Below, piece after piece: positions 51,368 to 59,847 of a stretch of DNA of 64,000 nucleotides. The stretch is taken from contig NZ_RKMF01000003.1 in assembly GCF_003797835.1 (NCBI RefSeq), positions 62,001 through 126,000 on the forward strand, written 5' to 3'. Below the pieces are notes generated by a model, which did not search any database, was not told the DNA's origin, and was given only the letters and a program-made list of their open reading frames with translations. Both the position numbers and the translations under genes were made by a program. The stretch's first letter is position 1; each line of letters starts with the position of its first letter. This DNA is from Kocuria soli. Its GTDB lineage: Bacteria > Actinomycetota > Actinomycetes > Actinomycetales > Micrococcaceae.

Positions 51368-52825
51368 GTGTCTGCAGTTGAAACTTGGGCCGAACGCGAG
51401 ACCCGCGCCGAGGCCATGGTTCCCGTGATCGGCCGCCTCTACCGTGAGAACAAAGTCGTTCTCAACATCCACGGGCGCTCCCTGGTCCACAAGTCCGTGA
51501 CGGACATTCTCAAGGCCCACCGCTTCGCCCGCCGCGTCGTCGGCGAGGAATTGACCACCGCCCGTACGTGGGAACTGCTGACCGTCCTGCAGAACCTCGA
51601 CCTGGGAACCTGTCAGATCGACCTCGGCAAGATGGCCGCCGGGTTGGACGAGTCCAAGCGCGACGACGTCGAACAGTACCTCCGCGAGCAACTGGCCCCG
51701 GTGGTGGGCCAACAGGGGCAGAACACCCCGCAGACCCGCGACGTGGTGCTGTACGGATTCGGACGCATCGGGCGACTCCTGGCCCGGATCCTGGTCGAAC
51801 GCTACGACGGGACGGGACTCAACCTGCGCGCCGTCGTCGTGCGCAAGAAGCCGGGCAACGACCTGGTCAAGCGGGCCTCCCTGCTGCGCAGGGACTCCAT
51901 CCACGGCAAGTTCAACGGGTCGATCCTGGTGGACGAGGAACGCAACGTCATCTCCGCCAACGGCGTGGACATCCAGGTGATCTACGCGGATTCCCCGGAG
52001 TCCGTGGACTACCGCTCCCACGGGATCGACGACGCGATCCTGATCGACAACACCGGCGTCTGGCGCGATGTCGACGGTCTCTCCCGTCACCTGGAAGCCC
52101 CTGGCATTTCCAAGGTCCTGCTGACGGCGCCGGGCAAGGGCGAGATGAAGAACATCGTGTGCGGGGTCAACGACGCCGACATCGACCCGGCCGACCAGAT
52201 CCTCTCCGCGGCCTCCTGCACCACCAATGCGATCACGCCCGTGGTCAAGGTGCTCAACGACAAGTACGGGATCCAGCAGGGTCACGTGGAGACGGTGCAC
52301 GCCTTCACCAACGACCAGAACCTGACGGACAACTACCACAAGGGCTCCCGCCGTGGTCGGGCCGCGGGCCTGAACATGGTCATCACGGAGACCGGCGCGG
52401 CCAAGGCCGTGGCCAAGGCGTTGCCGGAGATGGAGGGCAAGCTGACCGGCAACGCGATCCGCGTGCCCGTGCCGGACGTCTCCATGGCGGTGCTGACGCT
52501 GCAACTGGACCAGGCCCCGGCCGACGCCGAGGAACTCAACCAATTCCTGCGCGGCATCTCCCTCGACTCGCCCTACAGCCGGCAGATCGACTTCACGGAT
52601 TCACCCGAAACCGTCTCCTCCGACCTGGTGGGCTCCCGCTACGCCTGCGTGGTGGACGGCCTGGCCACCGTGGTCAACAACAACACCGTGGTGGTCTACG
52701 CCTGGTACGACAACGAGTTCGGCTATTCCAACCAGGTGGTCCGGGTGTGCGCCAAGATGGCGGACATCGCCCAGCCGAAGTTCCCGTCCAACTGGACGCA
52801 CGCGGCCCAGCTGCCGTCCAACTGA
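51368..52825 (+). CDS. Glyceraldehyde-3-phosphate dehydrogenase, long form
   Basis: 485 residues from GTG 51368 (GAGGAAGCAGG upstream); ATG 51311 in frame is less likely. The first 125 or so residues are an extra helical domain. The GAPDH core starts at VVLYGFGRIGRLLARIL (NAD) and has the nucleophile in SAASCTTNAITPV, then NNNTVVVYAWYDNEFGYSN. Long GAPDHs of this kind are known in several bacteria; the role of the extension is unclear and may separate it from the glycolytic Gap. It reads as a single gene with no operon partner. Confidence 0.88.
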   Translation: MSAVETWAERETRAEAMVPVIGRLYRENKVVLNIHGRSLVHKSVTDILKAHRFARRVVGEELTTARTWELLTVLQNLDLGTCQIDLGKMAAGLDESKRDDVEQYLREQLAPVVGQQGQNTPQTRDVVLYGFGRIGRLLARILVERYDGTGLNLRAVVVRKKPGNDLVKRASLLRRDSIHGKFNGSILVDEERNVISANGVDIQVIYADSPESVDYRSHGIDDAILIDNTGVWRDVDGLSRHLEAPGISKVLLTAPGKGEMKNIVCGVNDADIDPADQILSAASCTTNAITPVVKVLNDKYGIQQGHVETVHAFTNDQNLTDNYHKGSRRGRAAGLNMVITETGAAKAVAKALPEMEGKLTGNAIRVPVPDVSMAVLTLQLDQAPADAEELNQFLRGISLDSPYSRQIDFTDSPETVSSDLVGSRYACVVDGLATVVNNNTVVVYAWYDNEFGYSNQVVRVCAKMADIAQPKFPSNWTHAAQLPSN

Positions 52826-52863
52826 CCGCGTCGTCCACCCATCACGTGAAACCGGAGGCACTC

Positions 52864-53367
52864 ATGAGCCCGAATCCCACCGGCCGCCGCCACACGCATG
52901 AAGGGGATGCCTTCCTGGTGGTGGCCAGGGCCTTCAACGCGCCGATCGAGGACGTGTGGGCCTCCGTCACGGACCCGGAGCGGACCGCCCGGTGGTTCGG
53001 CCCGTGGTCGGGGGATCCGGCGAGCGGTCGGATTGCCGTCACCATGCTGGTGGAGGAGGGCGCGCCGTCGATGGAGGCGAGGGTCCTCGAATGTGTGCCG
53101 CCGCGTCGTCTGGTCCTGGAGACCGGCGACGGGGCGGACGCGTGGCACCTGGAACTGGATCTGATCCAATGCGAACTGTCGCAGGTCACGGTCGAGCTGT
53201 CCCACCGTCTGGACGACCCAGAGTTGGCCGGTCAGGCCGGTCCGGGATGGGAGTTCTACCTGGACCGCCTGGTTGCTGCTGAGTCGGGTGGCGACCCGTC
53301 GGCGGTGGAGTTCGAGGCGTATTACCCGTCCCAGGCGGGGTACTACCGGGCGTTGTTCACCGCTTGA
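52864..53367 (+). CDS. SRPBCC/AHSA1-like protein
   Basis: 167 residues from ATG 52864. START-like fold: VARAFNAPIEDVWASVTDPERTARWFGPW is the classical beginning of AHSA1/SRPBCC domains, ending with WEFYLDRLVA. These bind hydrophobic ligands; no specific function is given by the sequence. 38 bp after the GAPDH gene on the same strand; the 3' end overlaps the selB stop by 11 bp convergently. Confidence 0.85.
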   Translation: MSPNPTGRRHTHEGDAFLVVARAFNAPIEDVWASVTDPERTARWFGPWSGDPASGRIAVTMLVEEGAPSMEARVLECVPPRRLVLETGDGADAWHLELDLIQCELSQVTVELSHRLDDPELAGQAGPGWEFYLDRLVAAESGGDPSAVEFEAYYPSQAGYYRALFTA

Positions 53368-55153
53368 TGCGCCGGTGGGTGCCGTCCTCACGGACGGTCC
53401 AGCCGCGTGCGTCCAGGTGTTCGAGCAGGGGGATGGCCACGCGTCGCGTGGTGCCCCAGGCCTGACGCGCCTGGCTGGTGGTGAAGGGCTGGTCGAGCCG
53501 GGCCAGTTCGCGCATGGCCAGCGCCGGGGTCCGGGGCCCCACGACGACGCCGTCGCCCAACCGCACCAGCCGCCCCACGCGTTCGGCGGCGGCAAGTTCC
53601 TTGGGTCCCAGGTGCAGATCATCAAGGTCGTAGGCCTCGGGTGCGTCGAACGGGTCGGTCACCCATCGCGCTTCGAGAGCCTGGACGCCGGCCTCCGCCG
53701 CGCCCAGCTGGGACACGTGCGTCGGGTCAGCCAGGACGCCGTCGCGGTGCACGAGCCCCGAGCCCTTGACCACCGCATCCATGAGTCCGGGATCGGCGAT
53801 TCCCAAGCGTTCGGAAGCCGCGGGCACGGGGAGGCCGGGTGCCAGTGGGTTGGATCGGTGAGTCTGCCGGACCGCGTCCTGCAGCGCACTGATCCAGCCC
53901 TCCAGCGCCGGCCGGTGGACCCACCAGCCGGCCGTTTCCACCACATCCTGTTCGGCGGAAACGTGGTCCTCGGGGCTTACCAGGCCCAGCCCGGTCAAGT
54001 GCGCCCGGGGGACTGCCGAGAGGCGCCGGGTCAGGGCGATCGGATCGCCCCCGTCCGGCAGCGCGCTGAGCCACCGGGTGTGTTCGGCGCTGTCACCCCG
54101 TCGGTTCAAGGGCTGCGGGTCGACGTCCAGGACACGCGCCCCGCCCAGCACCACCTCACCCGTCGGGTACCGCACGATCAGAGGGTCGCCCGGCACCACG
54201 GGGACCGGACGGTCGATGCGCAGGCGGGCGTGGTCGCCGTCGAAGGGTCGCAGACGTGCGGGTATCGCTGCTGTCCCCACGTGCAGGACGATCTGGCTGG
54301 GAACCGCCGTGAACTCGGGCCCGGTGCTGCGGCGAACGTCGAACTCCGCGATGGTGGGCCAAGCCCCCGGCGTCACCAGCACCTGGCCGCGATGAATCTG
54401 GTCCGCGGGCACACCCCGCAGATTCAGTGCCACGCGTGCGGTGGGGACGATCGAATCGACGGCTGCGCCGTGGGCCTGCAGACCACGTACGGTGACCGTG
54501 GATTCCTGCTCGCCACACAGGGTGAGGGTGTCGCCGTGCCGGACGGTGCCGCCGCCCAGGGTGCCCGTGACCACGGTGCCGGCGCCCTTGATGGAGAAGG
54601 CCCTGTCCACCCACAGCCGGACCCGCGCGGTGGGATCGGGCGGCGGTGTGGCGGTGAGCGCAGTGTCCAGGGCGCCCCGAATGTCTTCCAGCCCCTTACC
54701 GGTGGTGGAGGACACCGGAATGATCGGGGCATCGGCCAGCCCCGTGGAGGCGAGTTCCGCCCGAACCTGCCCGGTCACCTCCGTGATGCGGCCAGGAGCC
54801 AGATCGGTCCTGGTCAGCGCCACGATGCCGTGTCGGATCCCCAGCGCGTTCACCGCGTCCCGGTGGTCGGAGGACTGTGCCTGCCAGCCTTCGTCCGCGG
54901 CCACCACGAAGCACACCACGGGTGCCGGTCCCAGTCCCGCGAGCATGTTGCCCAGGAACCGTTCGTGGCCCGGAACGTCCACGAAGGAGACGTCCTTGCC
55001 CGACGGCAAGGTGGTCCAGGCGAAGCCCAGGTCGATGGTCAGCCCCCGCCGCTTTTCCTCGGCCCAGCGGTCCGGTTCGATCCCCGTGAGAGCGCGGACC
55101 AGCGTGGACTTGCCGTGATCCACGTGCCCCGCGGTCGCGATCACGTAGCTCAT
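53357..55153 (-). CDS. selB: Selenocysteine-specific elongation factor
   Basis: 598 residues from ATG 55153, which overlaps the selA stop (ATGA). G domain: GHVDHGKSTLVRALTG (G1), DVPGHERFLGNML (G3), LTRTDLA (G4); switch region DRWAEEKRRGLTIDLGFAW is the SelB type. Barrel domains follow, and the C-terminal third consists of winged-helix domains that bind the SECIS hairpin of the mRNA. Longer upstream starts are excluded by the overlap with selA. It partners tRNA-Sec and the UGA in the formate dehydrogenase gene in this same block. Confidence 0.96.
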   Translation of the reverse strand: MSYVIATAGHVDHGKSTLVRALTGIEPDRWAEEKRRGLTIDLGFAWTTLPSGKDVSFVDVPGHERFLGNMLAGLGPAPVVCFVVAADEGWQAQSSDHRDAVNALGIRHGIVALTRTDLAPGRITEVTGQVRAELASTGLADAPIIPVSSTTGKGLEDIRGALDTALTATPPPDPTARVRLWVDRAFSIKGAGTVVTGTLGGGTVRHGDTLTLCGEQESTVTVRGLQAHGAAVDSIVPTARVALNLRGVPADQIHRGQVLVTPGAWPTIAEFDVRRSTGPEFTAVPSQIVLHVGTAAIPARLRPFDGDHARLRIDRPVPVVPGDPLIVRYPTGEVVLGGARVLDVDPQPLNRRGDSAEHTRWLSALPDGGDPIALTRRLSAVPRAHLTGLGLVSPEDHVSAEQDVVETAGWWVHRPALEGWISALQDAVRQTHRSNPLAPGLPVPAASERLGIADPGLMDAVVKGSGLVHRDGVLADPTHVSQLGAAEAGVQALEARWVTDPFDAPEAYDLDDLHLGPKELAAAERVGRLVRLGDGVVVGPRTPALAMRELARLDQPFTTSQARQAWGTTRRVAIPLLEHLDARGWTVREDGTHRRIKR

Positions 55154-56520
55154 GTGAGCCCTTCCTCCGCCGAGACCTGGATCCGGTCGTCCGCCAGGCC
55201 CGATGGGCGACCGGATCCACGCCTCTGGACGGATTGTGAGATCGCGGCGGCCAGTGGCTCGTCGTCGGCCTCCGGGATGCAGCGCAGGTCGATCAGGCAG
55301 GCGCCGTCGTGCACGCGGGCGACGACGGCGGGACTCCCCAAGCGCAGATCCCTCGCCACGGTTTCGGGCAGGCGCACGGCCCAACCGGGCAGCGGCACTT
55401 CCGGGGCACCGCCGCCTCCGACGCGGCCGTCGTGGGCAACCACGGGCGCGCCGACGGCGGCGGCCAACCGCTCGGTGCGTTCCTTGAGACGCGCCGGGTC
55501 CGCGTGCAGGTACGCCTTGACCGGCGGCTCCGGCCCCGTGAGGGTTGCCTCCAGTGCGGCCAGGGTGAGCTTGTCGCAGCGGACGGCGCGGGCCAACGGG
55601 TGGCGGGCCAGGCGCTGGACGTACTCCGATCGCCCCAGGATGAGCCCGGCCTGCGGGCCGCCCAGCAGTTTGTCGCCGCTGGCGATCACCAGGTCGGCGC
55701 CGGCCTCCAGCGCCTGGGTGATGCTCGGCTCGTCAGGAATGGCGGGGTCCGCGTGGAGCAGCCCACTGCCCACGTCCACGATCAACGGCACATCGTGTTC
55801 ATCGGCCAGTGGGCGCAGCTCGGCCAGGGGGACGGCCGAGGTGAACCCGGAGACGTTGAAGTTGCTGGGATGAACCTTGAGGATGCAGCCCGTCCGATCG
55901 CAGACGGCCTCCGAGTAGTCGCGTAGGTGCGTCCGATTGGTGGTGCCGACCTCCCGCAGATGCGCTCCCGTGGAGGTCATGAGGTCCGAGAGGCGGAAAC
56001 CCGCACCGATTTCCACGAACTCCCCCCGGCTGATCACCACCTCGCGCCTGAAGGCGAAAGCCGTGGTGGCCAGCACCAATGCACCTGCCCCGTTGTTGAC
56101 CACCAGCGCGTCCTCCGCTGCCGGGCAGGCATCGAGCAGCGCTTGGCGTGCCCCGACCCCGCGCTTGGAACGGCGCCCGGTGCCCAGGTCCATCTCCACG
56201 TCCACGTACCCCGCCGCATCCGCAATGGCCTGGGCCGCGGACGTGGACAGCGGGGCCCTGCCGAGGTTGGTGTGCACCACGATGCCGGTGGCGTTCAGCA
56301 CCGGGGTCAGGGACGAACCCGACGTGGCCGCCAACCGATCGAGCACCAGCGATTCGACCTCATCGGGTGCCACCGATCCGACCCGTGCGGCGTCCTGGGC
56401 CTCCCGGATGACCGCACGGATCGCCGATTCGGAGAGGCGCTGACCGGCTTCGATCACCCCCAGGTGGGCCAGCAAATGGTCGGTGCGGGGAATGCGTCGT
56501 CGTGGGTCCTCGCTGGTCAC
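55150..56520 (-). CDS. selA: L-seryl-tRNA(Sec) selenium transferase
   Basis: 456 residues from GTG 56520 with GGAAGG upstream; an in-frame ATG further upstream (56577) lies inside the tRNA-Sec gene and is rejected. PLP-dependent fold: NATGIVVHTNLGRAPLS, LVVNNGAGALVLAT, and the PLP lysine in ASGDKLLGGPQAGLI. Converts Ser-tRNA(Sec) to Sec-tRNA(Sec) with selenophosphate from SelD. Starts 25 bp after the tRNA-Sec 3' end, so both probably share a transcript. Confidence 0.96.
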   Translation of the reverse strand: MTSEDPRRRIPRTDHLLAHLGVIEAGQRLSESAIRAVIREAQDAARVGSVAPDEVESLVLDRLAATSGSSLTPVLNATGIVVHTNLGRAPLSTSAAQAIADAAGYVDVEMDLGTGRRSKRGVGARQALLDACPAAEDALVVNNGAGALVLATTAFAFRREVVISRGEFVEIGAGFRLSDLMTSTGAHLREVGTTNRTHLRDYSEAVCDRTGCILKVHPSNFNVSGFTSAVPLAELRPLADEHDVPLIVDVGSGLLHADPAIPDEPSITQALEAGADLVIASGDKLLGGPQAGLILGRSEYVQRLARHPLARAVRCDKLTLAALEATLTGPEPPVKAYLHADPARLKERTERLAAAVGAPVVAHDGRVGGGGAPEVPLPGWAVRLPETVARDLRLGSPAVVARVHDGACLIDLRCIPEADDEPLAAAISQSVQRRGSGRPSGLADDRIQVSAEEGLT

Positions 56521-56545
56521 CGCGCACCTTCCGGGGGTAGAAGAC

Positions 56546-56641
56546 TGGCGGAGGTGGACGGGAATCGAACCCGCCAAACCGAGCTACTCGGTTTCACCGG
56601 TTTTGAAGACCGGGGTGCCCACCAGGAACACAGACACCTCC
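56546..56641 (-). tRNA. selC: tRNA-Sec (anticodon UCA)
   Basis: The minus strand folds as a tRNA-Sec: acceptor GGAGGTG with CACCTCC (the usual eighth pair would be a T-C mismatch), D stem GTGTTC/GGGCAC of 6 bp, anticodon stem CCGGT/ACCGG with loop CTTCAAA, a long variable arm AAACCGAG/CTCGGTTT (8 bp), T loop TTCGATT, discriminator G and an encoded CCA (56546-56548). The UCA anticodon reads UGA. The long variable arm and 6-bp D stem separate it from suppressor-like or Ser tRNAs. Confidence 0.95.
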
Positions 56642-56688
56642 GTCGGTCAACGTATCACCGGCCTTGCGCCGGGTCGTAGGCTGAAATC

Positions 56689-57696
56689 ATGGACACGGAC
56701 TCGACGCAGAGACTGACCGGTTACGCACACGGGGGCGGTTGCGCCTGCAAGATCCCGCCCGGTGAGCTCGAGGACGCCGTCCGTGCCTTGGAGGGCCAGA
56801 ACCATCCCGACGTCCTGGTCGGCCTGGACGACGGCGACGACGCCGCGGCCGTCCGCATCCAGGACGACCTCGCCGTGCTCTCCACCGCAGACTTCTTCAC
56901 CCCGGTGGTGGACAGCGCCTACGACTGGGGCCGGATCGCCGCCGCCAACGCCCTGTCCGACATCTATGCGATGGGCGGCACCCCGGTGGTGGCCATCAAC
57001 CTGGTCGGCTGGCCGCGCGGGGTCCTGCCCATGGAACTCATGACCGAGGTCCTCCGCGGTGGCCTGGACGTGGGCCAGCAGGCCGGTTGCCCCGTGATCG
57101 GCGGGCATTCCATCGACGACCCCGAACCCAAGTACGGCATGGCCGTCACCGGCACGGCCCGGCCCGACCGGTTGCTGCGGAACGACGCCGCGGAGCCCGG
57201 GCTGCCGATCACCCTCACCAAACCCATCGGTGTGGGACTGCTCAACAACCGGCACAAGCAGACCGGCGAAGTCTTCGAATCCGCCATTGACGTCATGACC
57301 CAGCTCAACCGCGATGCCGCGCGGGCCGCCGTCGACGCCGGTCTCAAGGCCGCCACGGATGTCACGGGATTCGGGCTCCTGGGCCATCTGTTCAAGATGG
57401 TTCGCGCGTCCGGGATCAACGCCGTGCTCGATTCCTCCGCCGTGCCGTTGGTCGACGGCGCAGCGGAGGCACTGCGGGACGGCTTCGTCTCCGGCGGCAC
57501 TCGGCGCAACCTGGACTGGGTCCGCCCGAACCTGGATGCCGACTCCGGAGTGACCGAGGACCACCTGCTGACCCTGGCTGACGCGCAGACCTCCGGCGGG
57601 CTGTTGGTGATTGGTGAACTCCCGGGCCACCCGGTGATCGGGGAAACCGTGGCGGCGCGCTCCCCGGAAGAGGCCGGGCGGATCCGCATCCGCTGA
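56689..57696 (+). CDS. selD: Selenide, water dikinase (selenophosphate synthetase)
   Basis: 335 residues, divergent from the tRNA-Sec with 47 bp between them. The active-site motif is HGGGCACKIPP: a Cys-containing rather than Sec-containing SelD. The lysine following is essential in known enzymes. AIRS-type fold: LSTADFFTPVVDSAYDWGRIAAANALSDIYAMGG, GHSIDDPEPKYG, ATDVTGFGLLGHL. Makes selenophosphate for SelA. No SD is obvious; possibly leaderless. Confidence 0.95.
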   Translation: MDTDSTQRLTGYAHGGGCACKIPPGELEDAVRALEGQNHPDVLVGLDDGDDAAAVRIQDDLAVLSTADFFTPVVDSAYDWGRIAAANALSDIYAMGGTPVVAINLVGWPRGVLPMELMTEVLRGGLDVGQQAGCPVIGGHSIDDPEPKYGMAVTGTARPDRLLRNDAAEPGLPITLTKPIGVGLLNNRHKQTGEVFESAIDVMTQLNRDAARAAVDAGLKAATDVTGFGLLGHLFKMVRASGINAVLDSSAVPLVDGAAEALRDGFVSGGTRRNLDWVRPNLDADSGVTEDHLLTLADAQTSGGLLVIGELPGHPVIGETVAARSPEEAGRIRIR

Positions 57697-57702
57697 GTCT
57701 CT

Positions 57703-57716
57703 CCGCCCTTCGGCGG
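57703..57716. terminator. Small hairpin between convergent selD and formate dehydrogenase genes
   Basis: CCGCC-CTTC-GGCGG (57703-57716) lies in the 25-bp gap between the two stops. Short and without U-tract; may serve as a bidirectional terminator. Confidence 0.35.
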
Positions 57717-57721
57717 GTGGA

Positions 57722-58837
57722 TCAGACCGCGGTGGTGATGGAATCGCCGGTCTGGCCCGCAGCGCGCCGGGCCTCGAGACGCCGCCGCTGCGGCTCGATC
57801 GTGTAGCGCGGATCCTTGGCGGAGTTGATCCCCGCCTGGAACACTCCGAATCGGGTCAGTGCAGAGGACGTGAGCAGGGCGGCACCGGAGGCGGCGGCCA
57901 CCCACCGATTGCGCCCGCCCAGCAGAGTTCCCACGCCACCGGCGATTGCCAGCCGCTTGCTCCAGGTGAGCAGCTGACCGGGTGTTCCCCGGTGCAGAGG
58001 TTCCGCTGCCACGGGGTCCATCCGGCTGACCATGACGGGTTCGGCGACCAGGTCACCGGCGACGCCCAGGACGGCGAGAGCCTGAGCGGGACCGGTTTCT
58101 TCAACCGGCGTGGTGATCATGGCCAAGCCACTGGCAGCCAACGCGGCCGAACTCACGAACAGGAACGGCAGGTCCCCACGGGCGGCGTTCCACGTGGGCA
58201 TGGCCGTGTCCGAGAGCAGGACGGCCGTGTACCCGGCAAGTGGGGAACCCAGCAGCCCCATCATGGCTCCTGCCGCGGGCTCGGCCCCGTGCAGGACGGC
58301 CCGGATCGGACCCAACGGGAGGCGTTCGCCCAACAGGCGGTCCACCTCCCCGGCGGCCGCAATCCCCGAGCTGGTGCCGAAGCCCGCCAGAACCCACGAC
58401 CCCAGACTCATGGGAGAGGTCGGCTTGATCGTTCGGAGCATGTTCAGGAACCGCTCCGGGCGGCCGAGATCTGCCACCAGGGCCAAGCTGCCCACGCCCA
58501 CCGTGGTCAGGGCGGAGAGACGGGCGTTGCGCCGCAGTACAGGTCGATCCGTCAGCTGGGCGCCGAAGGCCAGGAGCCCGGAACCACCGGCCACACCACC
58601 CAGGAACAGGTAGGTGGCGACCTCCTTCTTCCACGGTGGGGCCTTGACCACCGGGCGGCCGTAGTACGACGAATACGGCTCCACCTCGGCATCCGGCACC
58701 ACGGGCATCTCGCGTGCACCCTCGGCACCGCGCCGCAGCCAACCCGAACCCGCGGCGCGTCGTCGTCCCTTGCCGGAGCCCCGACGACGACGGGGCGGCT
58801 CCGGAGGGCGGTAGCTGTCGAACTCGGAGGCCGTCAT
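57722..58837 (-). CDS. NrfD/PsrC-type membrane subunit of formate dehydrogenase
   Basis: 371 residues, coupled to the iron-sulfur subunit by ATGA. A basic, R-rich N-terminus is followed by about eight or nine hydrophobic segments: YLFLGGVAGGSGLLAFGAQL, TVGVGSLALVADLG, SPMSLGSWVLAGFG, AVLLSDTAMPTW. The RFLNMLR-x-IKPTSPMS segment is a hallmark of NrfD proteins. It would anchor the enzyme and pass electrons to the quinone pool in place of a cytochrome b subunit. Confidence 0.88.
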   Translation of the reverse strand: MTASEFDSYRPPEPPRRRRGSGKGRRRAAGSGWLRRGAEGAREMPVVPDAEVEPYSSYYGRPVVKAPPWKKEVATYLFLGGVAGGSGLLAFGAQLTDRPVLRRNARLSALTTVGVGSLALVADLGRPERFLNMLRTIKPTSPMSLGSWVLAGFGTSSGIAAAGEVDRLLGERLPLGPIRAVLHGAEPAAGAMMGLLGSPLAGYTAVLLSDTAMPTWNAARGDLPFLFVSSAALAASGLAMITTPVEETGPAQALAVLGVAGDLVAEPVMVSRMDPVAAEPLHRGTPGQLLTWSKRLAIAGGVGTLLGGRNRWVAAASGAALLTSSALTRFGVFQAGINSAKDPRYTIEPQRRRLEARRAAGQTGDSITTAV

Positions 58838-59847
58838 CGACGCCCACCCACCATGAAGGCCGTGGCGGTGGCCAACGCCATCCCCGCCATGGCCACACCG
58901 GCGCGCTTGAACGTGTGCGCCAGGTCGGCGGTCGGAACCCGCGGGTCAGGTGGCAGGCCGTAGACCTCGGGTTCGTCCAGCAGCAGGAAGATCGATCCCG
59001 TGCCGCCCACGCCGTCGTCCGGGTTCGCGCCGTAGAGCCGCGCTTCGGTCATGCCCTGCTCGTGCAACTGGGCCACGCGTTCGTGCGCGGCGGCCAGCAT
59101 GTCCTCGCGCTCGCCGTACTTGATGGACGTGGTGGGGCAGGTCTTGGCGCAGGCCGGGGTTTCGTCGTCCTTCATGCGGTCGTAGCAGAGGGTGCATTTC
59201 TGGGCGACGCCGTTCTGCGGCTTCTTGACCGTGTCCGGCATCTCGCGGCCGGCGGGAGTGCTGACCAGGCCGTCCTCACGGCGTTCGATCACACCGAACG
59301 GGCACCCTGCCACACACGTGCCGCAGCCGTTGCAGATGTCCTCCTGGACCACCACCGTGCCGTATTCGGTGCGGAACAGCGCACCCGTGGGGCACACGTC
59401 CAGGCATCCCGCGTTGGTGCAGTGTTTGCACACGTCAGAGGACATGAGCCAGCGGAACTCCGGTGTGTCCGGCGTGTGCGTGGCGGACGACGACGCTGCG
59501 CCGTCCGCCACACCCCGTTCCTGCGGTGGGCCCACCTGCGGCATCCCCAAGTCCACGAGCTTCCGGCCCGACTCCCTGGCTTCTTCGATGCGCTCGCGGT
59601 CCTGCTCGATGAACGCGACGTGTCGCCAGGTGTCGGCGCCCAGAGCGCCCGTGTTGTCGTAGGACGAGCCCAGAATTTCGTAGTCACCGTCGGCGGGATT
59701 ACGGTTCCACTCCTTGCACGCGACCTCACAGGCCTTGCAGCCGATGCAGATCGAGGTGTCAGTGAAGAACCCGCGCCGGGAGTGCGGGTGGTCGTAGTGC
59801 GCGTCCCCCGTGGGGTTCGGCCGCTGCTGAACCGGCTCGGAGGTCAT
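58834..59847 (-). CDS. Formate dehydrogenase iron-sulfur subunit
   Basis: 337 residues, overlapping both neighbours by 4 bp. Four [4Fe-4S] cysteine clusters are visible: CIGCKACEVACKEW, CKHCTNAGCLDVCP, CNGCGTCVAGCPFG, and CTLCYDRMKDDE...CAKTCP, the order seen in FdnH/FdoH-type subunits. A single hydrophobic C-terminal segment (GVAMAGMALATATAFMVG) could anchor it. Carries electrons from the catalytic subunit to the NrfD protein. Confidence 0.93.
   Translation of the reverse strand: MTSEPVQQRPNPTGDAHYDHPHSRRGFFTDTSICIGCKACEVACKEWNRNPADGDYEILGSSYDNTGALGADTWRHVAFIEQDRERIEEARESGRKLVDLGMPQVGPPQERGVADGAASSSATHTPDTPEFRWLMSSDVCKHCTNAGCLDVCPTGALFRTEYGTVVVQEDICNGCGTCVAGCPFGVIERREDGLVSTPAGREMPDTVKKPQNGVAQKCTLCYDRMKDDETPACAKTCPTTSIKYGEREDMLAAAHERVAQLHEQGMTEARLYGANPDDGVGGTGSIFLLLDEPEVYGLPPDPRVPTADLAHTFKRAGVAMAGMALATATAFMVGGRR

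Noticed and set aside
53273-55873. An 866-codon open frame on the + strand
   Set aside because: Antisense to selB and selA with no domain marks; a GC-bias artefact.
56521-56577. Longer selA from ATG 56577
   Set aside because: It overlaps the tRNA-Sec gene; GTG 56520 has a good SD.
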